Positions 6,572 through 9,956 of a stretch of 9,956 nucleotides of DNA are shown here, in pieces. Position numbers and translations under genes: made by a program. Positions within the stretch are counted from its first letter, which is position 1; the number at the start of each line of letters is the position of its first letter. The DNA is from Haloferacaceae archaeon (GTDB lineage: Archaea; Halobacteriota; Halobacteria; Halobacteriales; Haloferacaceae). The stretch covers positions 1 to 9,956 of the forward strand of contig JAHENP010000260.1 in the NCBI GenBank assembly GCA_018609965.1, given 5' to 3'. The notes beneath the pieces are model-generated. The model was not told where the DNA came from. It was given only the letters and a program-made list of their open reading frames with translations, and made no database searches.

Positions 6572-8125
6572 ATGTCGGACGAGAATGGTTCCGAGCACGG
6601 GTCTAACGGCCAGTTCCGCAGACAACTTATCAAGACGACAGCAGCACTCGGTGGGTTCTCACTCGCTCCCTCAACCGTACAGGCGACAACCGCCGATCAA
6701 AAGGCCGATCGACCGAAGCCGTATCCAGACGCTGGGGCAGCGACAGCAGATGCAGTGTAGTTCAAACACGCGGCAGAGCTGGACGCTACAAAACAGTCTC
6801 TCGGACAATACGAGTCAACGGGTGACGCATCACAGTTGTTCAGCCACACGCTCCAAGACCGACTCAGCGAAAATCCGAGTCAGGAGACGTTCAACGTCGT
6901 CGTGACGACGATGGGAGAACGCACGTCGATGTACAGAGACGACCGCCGCGGCCAGCGACTGTACGGGTTCAGTCCAACACCGGCAGAGGTCCGGTCACTG
7001 TCTGCGTTCGGCGACGTGACGTACGTGGCCGATCTCGTCTCGACGAAGGTGTGTCTCCGGAACGTCCCACGCGACGACCTCCGGCGGCTCGCTGGGCAAC
7101 CACCTGTGATCGAAGTTGCCGCTATGTCCGGCCCGATTGAGCCGAATAGCCCATCCAGCAACAACGATCCAGCCCCGGTCGATGCTTCAGAGATACCAAC
7201 AGATTCCTGGACCTCGTTCAACAGCGCCCACGGGAACTACACCGCCTACACCATTAGTATCGGGGTGATTGGAGCAGGTTATGATACTTCGTATCAGGCG
7301 TATTCTTCCAACCACGCCAAAGATATTGGCTTCGACAGGATTCTTTCGAAAGAGTTCACTGATGAATCTAATCCATTCAACGATACTGAGTGGAATGGCC
7401 ACACAGCAGAGGTCGCCGACACAGCGGCGTACATGCTGAAAGATGGTAGTACACACTCCGACCAGTTTGTCTCGTTGAAGATAACATCTGACGCCGAGGA
7501 GTATGTTGATGGAGACGAAACTGTCCGAGAAGCTATCGAGTACGCAACAAAAAATGGCATCGATGTGCTAAATATGTCATTTGGAGCAAAGTCGTACAAT
7601 AGCTGTCCATCCCATTACTGCTCAGAGCTGAACTCTTACACAGTAGGGGGCGGTGTACCAGTCGCTGCCGTCGACAACAGTGATCGCACCTCGCAAGCAG
7701 AGTATCCAGCCTGCTCGTGGCACACTGTTGGAGTCGGGGGTGTCAACAGGAAGGATGGGAGTGGGAATGCTATTACTGTTCCAGACACTGAGTTTGGTGA
7801 GATAGTGTTCAAAGGGCGAAACTATCCAGCGTTCTGCAGTTGGTGTTACGAAGAGTCAGGCAGGAGACGAGGTTTCACACCAGAAGTGTACGGTGTGTCA
7901 GTGATCAACACAAGCGACTATTCAGATCCGTTAGACGGAACATCATTTGCCTGCCCACAGGTGGCTGCGAGTGCTTGGATCGACTTCGCTAACGGAGGTG
8001 TCGGTTCGTATTCCGATGCACTAGACCGGTTTGGTAACATGGACTCCACCACTGTGGTCACTACTGACGACAGCAAAGACCCTTCAATAGAGGGGGATCT
8101 GCTGTCGGTGGATAGTTACTTTTGA
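6572..8125 (+). pseudogene. Tat-exported subtilisin-family (S8) protein, interrupted by an in-frame TAG
   Basis: Reading through one TAG (codon 63) gives 517 codons in a single frame. Residues 1-38 form a Tat signal (FRRQLIKTTAALGG, possible cleavage after VQA). Residues about 107-185 resemble a subtilase propeptide (FNVVVTTMGER...PPVIEV). The peptidase domain runs from about 213. Of the active site, His277 (GHTAEVADTAA), the oxyanion Asn369 and Ser458 (DGTSFACPQVA) are present. The catalytic Asp, expected in V-I-D-x-G, is Gly234 (VIGAGYD). The protein has seven cysteines, including C345-x4-C350 and C422-x2-C425, many for a haloarchaeal protein. GC content falls in the catalytic half (about 37% over 7321-7380) well below the nuo genes. 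The TAG cuts the protein right after the signal peptide. A product from an internal TTG (6836) or ATG (6911) would lack export. I read it as a decaying gene or pseudoprotease; a sequencing error at 6758 is possible. Confidence 0.75.
6758..6760 (+). other. In-frame amber codon in the subtilase gene
   Basis: TAG occurs in the sequence context DAV-stop-FKHAAELDATKQ. The frame is the same before and after, and both sides read as plausible protein, so this is a point nonsense change and not a frameshift. CAG to TAG would be the simplest origin. Nothing in this window suggests recoding. Confidence 0.85.
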
Positions 8126-8146
8126 ACCCATCAACTGTCACCGACA

Positions 8147-8911
8147 ATGGTTGAAGCGAATCCGACTACGCGCCGTACGTTGCTCGGCGTTGTTGTCGGG
8201 CTACTCGGATCTGTGGGTGGCTGTGGCACTCGTTCAGACACCGAACCACCTACCACAGAGACCACTGCCAGTACGCTCATATCAACCACAGAGCAGAGAG
8301 CAACCACCACACAGGATATTAAAACTACGGCAGAGCCAACACTGTCGCCCGACAGGGAGACACCGACAGCGACACCGCCCCTCAACCAGACTGACTTCGC
8401 CGTGAGACAACTGTTCGGTCCCAACGACGATTACTCCGGCACTAGAGGACCGAGCGTCGACGGCGGACGGATCCAGGTTCAACTCGTCACTGACCGTGCA
8501 GACTGGGAGACGGTGTATCGAGAGATCGAAGCGGAGACCGGTGTGTCGTACGAGGGGCTCCCGTTCGTCTCGGAGACGACGTTCGGCCCAGAGGTCGTCG
8601 TGGTCGTATGGGTCGAGATGTCAGATAGTGAAAACGCACGCCTCGTCGGCATCACTCGTGAGGACGGCGGAACGGTCAGACTGCGCGTAACGGGAACGGG
8701 AAACTTCGGAGCGCAGGTCAACGTCGGTCGGGTTCTGCTCGTTCGTGTCCCGAACGCACAGCGTGTCAGACGGGCAGTCGCCGAGTACACTGGTGAAGGA
8801 GGACACGTCGCAACTGTGATCGAGCCGACGGGGTCGGAAACGGAGACGGCTACAGTCGGAGAGAGTAGTGATCGGACAACAGGCTCTCTTGTGGCAGACA
8901 CGCACTTCTGA
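8147..8911 (+). CDS. Tat lipoprotein with PrcB-like domain, copy 1
   Basis: This 254-residue protein begins with a Tat signal (Arg9-Arg10, TLLGVVVGLL) ending in a lipobox (SVGGC, Cys26), so it should be folded, exported and lipid-anchored on the outer face of the membrane. Residues 27-78 form a Thr-, Ser- and Pro-rich stalk likely to be glycosylated. From PPLN (77-80) a globular domain follows: LVTDRADWETVYREIEA, YEGLPFVSETTF, then beta-rich VVVVVWV, GGTVRLRVTG and VLLVRVP. This order (a 'W' helix, a Phe strand, a V-rich strand and a final LVRVP strand) resembles the PrcB C-terminal domain; that is my pattern match, not a search result. The ATG is 21 nt after the subtilase stop with no ribosome site, so it is either co-transcribed or leaderless from the TTACTTTT at 8116-8123. 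The next gene is a paralogue. Confidence 0.85.
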   Translation: MVEANPTTRRTLLGVVVGLLGSVGGCGTRSDTEPPTTETTASTLISTTEQRATTTQDIKTTAEPTLSPDRETPTATPPLNQTDFAVRQLFGPNDDYSGTRGPSVDGGRIQVQLVTDRADWETVYREIEAETGVSYEGLPFVSETTFGPEVVVVVWVEMSDSENARLVGITREDGGTVRLRVTGTGNFGAQVNVGRVLLVRVPNAQRVRRAVAEYTGEGGHVATVIEPTGSETETATVGESSDRTTGSLVADTHF

Positions 8912-8923
8912 CGGGGCGGGCCA

Positions 8924-9652
8924 ATGACGACCAGAGAACGTACCACACGCCGCGTGTGGCTCAGAGTGCTCGCTGCTGCAGTTGGGGTGGCAAGTGGATG
9001 TGGCACCCGTGCCGATACGGGGCGCAGTGACGAGGCCACGTCCACGACACAGCAGACGAGACCGCCGGCAGAAACCACAGCGACCGCGACTACGACGACA
9101 GCGGACACAGTAACGAGAACAGACACAGCGACAGCGACACCCCCACTCAACACGACAGATCTCGCCGTCACTCGCCTGTTCGGCCGCGGCGACGACCGCG
9201 ACCACAGCATCGGGAGCGGGAGCGTGATCGCCGACGAGTTCCCAGTGGTGCGACTCGTCACCGACCGTGCGGGGTGGCGAGCGGTGCGTCAAGAGATTGA
9301 GGCGGCTGCCGAGACCGCCTACGAGGGGTTGCCGATTGCAGAGAAGACGACGTTCGAGACGGAGTGTCTGGTTGCACTCCAGACGCTACTCCGCGGTGGG
9401 GCGAACCGACTCCGCCTTGCCGGGGCAACACGGGACGGAGCCGAGACAGTACGACTCCGTGTCGAAGAACTGTCTCGTGGCGGGCCGAACAACCAGCCGA
9501 CGCGACTGTTGCTCGTCCGAATACCGGACGCCGAGCGCGTCGCGCGGATCGTCGTCAGATACGTCTTTGAGAGCGACGCTGTGACTGTGGAGACAGAGAC
9601 TGGTCAGGGACAGCCGACAGCGAAGCGTCTGGTCATCGGGACAAACGGCTGA
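8924..9652 (+). CDS. Tat lipoprotein with PrcB-like domain, copy 2
   Basis: The 242-residue product is a paralogue of the preceding gene with the same plan: Tat Arg9-Arg10, lipobox VASGC with Cys26 in the shared GCGTR-x-DT, a Thr-rich stalk (27-74), then a globular domain from PPLN (73-76). Shared blocks include LVTDRA-x-W, EIEA, YEGLP, TTF, TVRLRV and LLLVRIPDA. The stalks have diverged more than the domains. Where copy 1 has the strand VVVVVWVEMSD, this copy has CLVALQTLLRGGAN with an extra Cys, so the domain may have shifted in function. It starts 12 nt after copy 1 (the gap contains GGGGCGGG), so the two genes are almost certainly one transcript. The role is unknown; partner or inhibitor of a surface protease is an inference from context. 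Confidence 0.85.
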   Translation: MTTRERTTRRVWLRVLAAAVGVASGCGTRADTGRSDEATSTTQQTRPPAETTATATTTTADTVTRTDTATATPPLNTTDLAVTRLFGRGDDRDHSIGSGSVIADEFPVVRLVTDRAGWRAVRQEIEAAAETAYEGLPIAEKTTFETECLVALQTLLRGGANRLRLAGATRDGAETVRLRVEELSRGGPNNQPTRLLLVRIPDAERVARIVVRYVFESDAVTVETETGQGQPTAKRLVIGTNG

Positions 9653-9778
9653 ACTCGCTACAGGCGTTCGCCCGTCGGTGTCGCCCCAGATGACGACACG
9701 GACACCTGTCGGCGACCAGAAAAGCGAGGACAGAGTCGTCTCCACGGGTTTTATTTCGACTGTGACACAAACGGCTTC
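9653..9778 (+). promoter_or_regulatory. Intergenic gap with TATA box (9749-9756) for the downstream gene
   Basis: TTTTATTT at 9749-9756 is centred about 26 nt upstream of the GTG at 9779, the classic distance for a haloarchaeal leaderless transcript. The same T-rich run could also help end the lipoprotein transcript. A 30-codon open frame from an ATG at 9690 runs through it but looks non-coding. Confidence 0.45.
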
Positions 9779-9956
9779 GTGACTCGGCTCGGTTCACGAG
9801 AGCCCCACCCGACGCTCGTGTGGACACTGCTGGGGCTGTACGCGGGTGGTGTCGCCGTCACACCGTTGTACGCGCCGTTGCGTCGGGCGTCGGTCTCGTT
9901 CGATTTCCTGTTCGGACTGTGGGCCGTGACGGCAGTGGTCGGTGCCACAGCAGCGA
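9779..9956 (+). CDS. Unidentified membrane protein, N-terminal part
   Basis: The frame is open to the window edge for 59 residues. After a short polar start (TRLGSREPHPT) a hydrophobic helix (LVWTLLGLYAGGVAVTPLYA) follows, then a basic loop (PLRRAS) and a second hydrophobic stretch (FDFLFGLWAVTAVVGATAA). The basic loop between two membrane segments is consistent with a real polytopic protein. I use GTG 9779 because of the TATA box placed for a leaderless start; no ATG is available in this frame. The same frame stays open back to the copy 2 stop, so an upstream start cannot be fully excluded. I do not recognise the family, and most of the gene lies outside the window. Confidence 0.5.
   Translation, partial: MTRLGSREPHPTLVWTLLGLYAGGVAVTPLYAPLRRASVSFDFLFGLWAVTAVVGATAA

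Noticed and set aside
6758..6760. TAG read as pyrrolysine
   Set aside because: No pyrrolysine genes or context are visible, and a simple nonsense change in a gene that has also lost a catalytic residue is more likely.
8479..9292. Minus-strand open frames of 260 and 223 codons opposite the lipoproteins
   Set aside because: Ser-, Arg- and Val-rich shadows; the plus-strand genes have signal peptides, lipoboxes and paralogy that support them.
9751..9948. Minus-strand 65-codon open frame near the right edge
   Set aside because: Low-complexity polar product opposite a plausible membrane-protein start with a promoter.
1..9956. CRISPR array, tRNA, rRNA or insertion sequence
   Set aside because: No regularly spaced repeats, tRNA-like cloverleaf, transposase motif or flanking terminal repeats were seen, even though the nuo break suggests an insertion.

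Overview
The window comes from a haloarchaeon (class Halobacteria). The evidence is high GC, acidic protein tails, twin-arginine (Tat) signal peptides on all the exported proteins, leaderless-type promoters, and a nuo cluster with nuoJ split into nuoJ1 and nuoJ2, as is usual in haloarchaea. I cannot assign a genus.

The left two thirds (162-6287, minus strand) is the distal part of a respiratory complex I operon, transcribed nuoJ1-nuoJ2-nuoK-nuoL-nuoM-nuoN. It is tightly packed, with start and stop codons that overlap or nearly touch at every junction. These six genes encode the proton-pumping membrane arm: NuoJ halves, NuoK, and the three antiporter-like subunits L, M and N. The operon ends in an oligo-T run and hairpin (109-152). 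A second hairpin with T runs (57-106) faces the other way and probably ends a plus-strand gene left of the window. The proximal genes expected upstream (nuoA-B-CD-H-I) are absent, and the cluster begins abruptly at nuoJ1.

Positions 6288-6571 are a divergent intergenic region with an AT-rich core (about 6482-6552). Beyond it, on the plus strand, lies an accessory module (6572-9652). It holds a Tat-exported subtilisin-family (S8) protein whose reading frame is interrupted by one in-frame TAG and whose catalytic Asp is replaced by Gly, followed by two tandem, paralogous Tat lipoproteins with Thr-rich stalks. The lipoprotein globular domain resembles the PrcB C-terminal domain. A subtilase next to PrcB-like lipoproteins recalls the dentilisin (PrcB-PrcA-PrtP) locus of Treponema, but here the protease looks dead or decaying.

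The right end (9779-9956) holds the start of an unidentified membrane protein behind a TTTTAT-type promoter. The most notable points are the split nuo cluster, the doubly damaged subtilase, and its pairing with duplicated PrcB-like lipoproteins.
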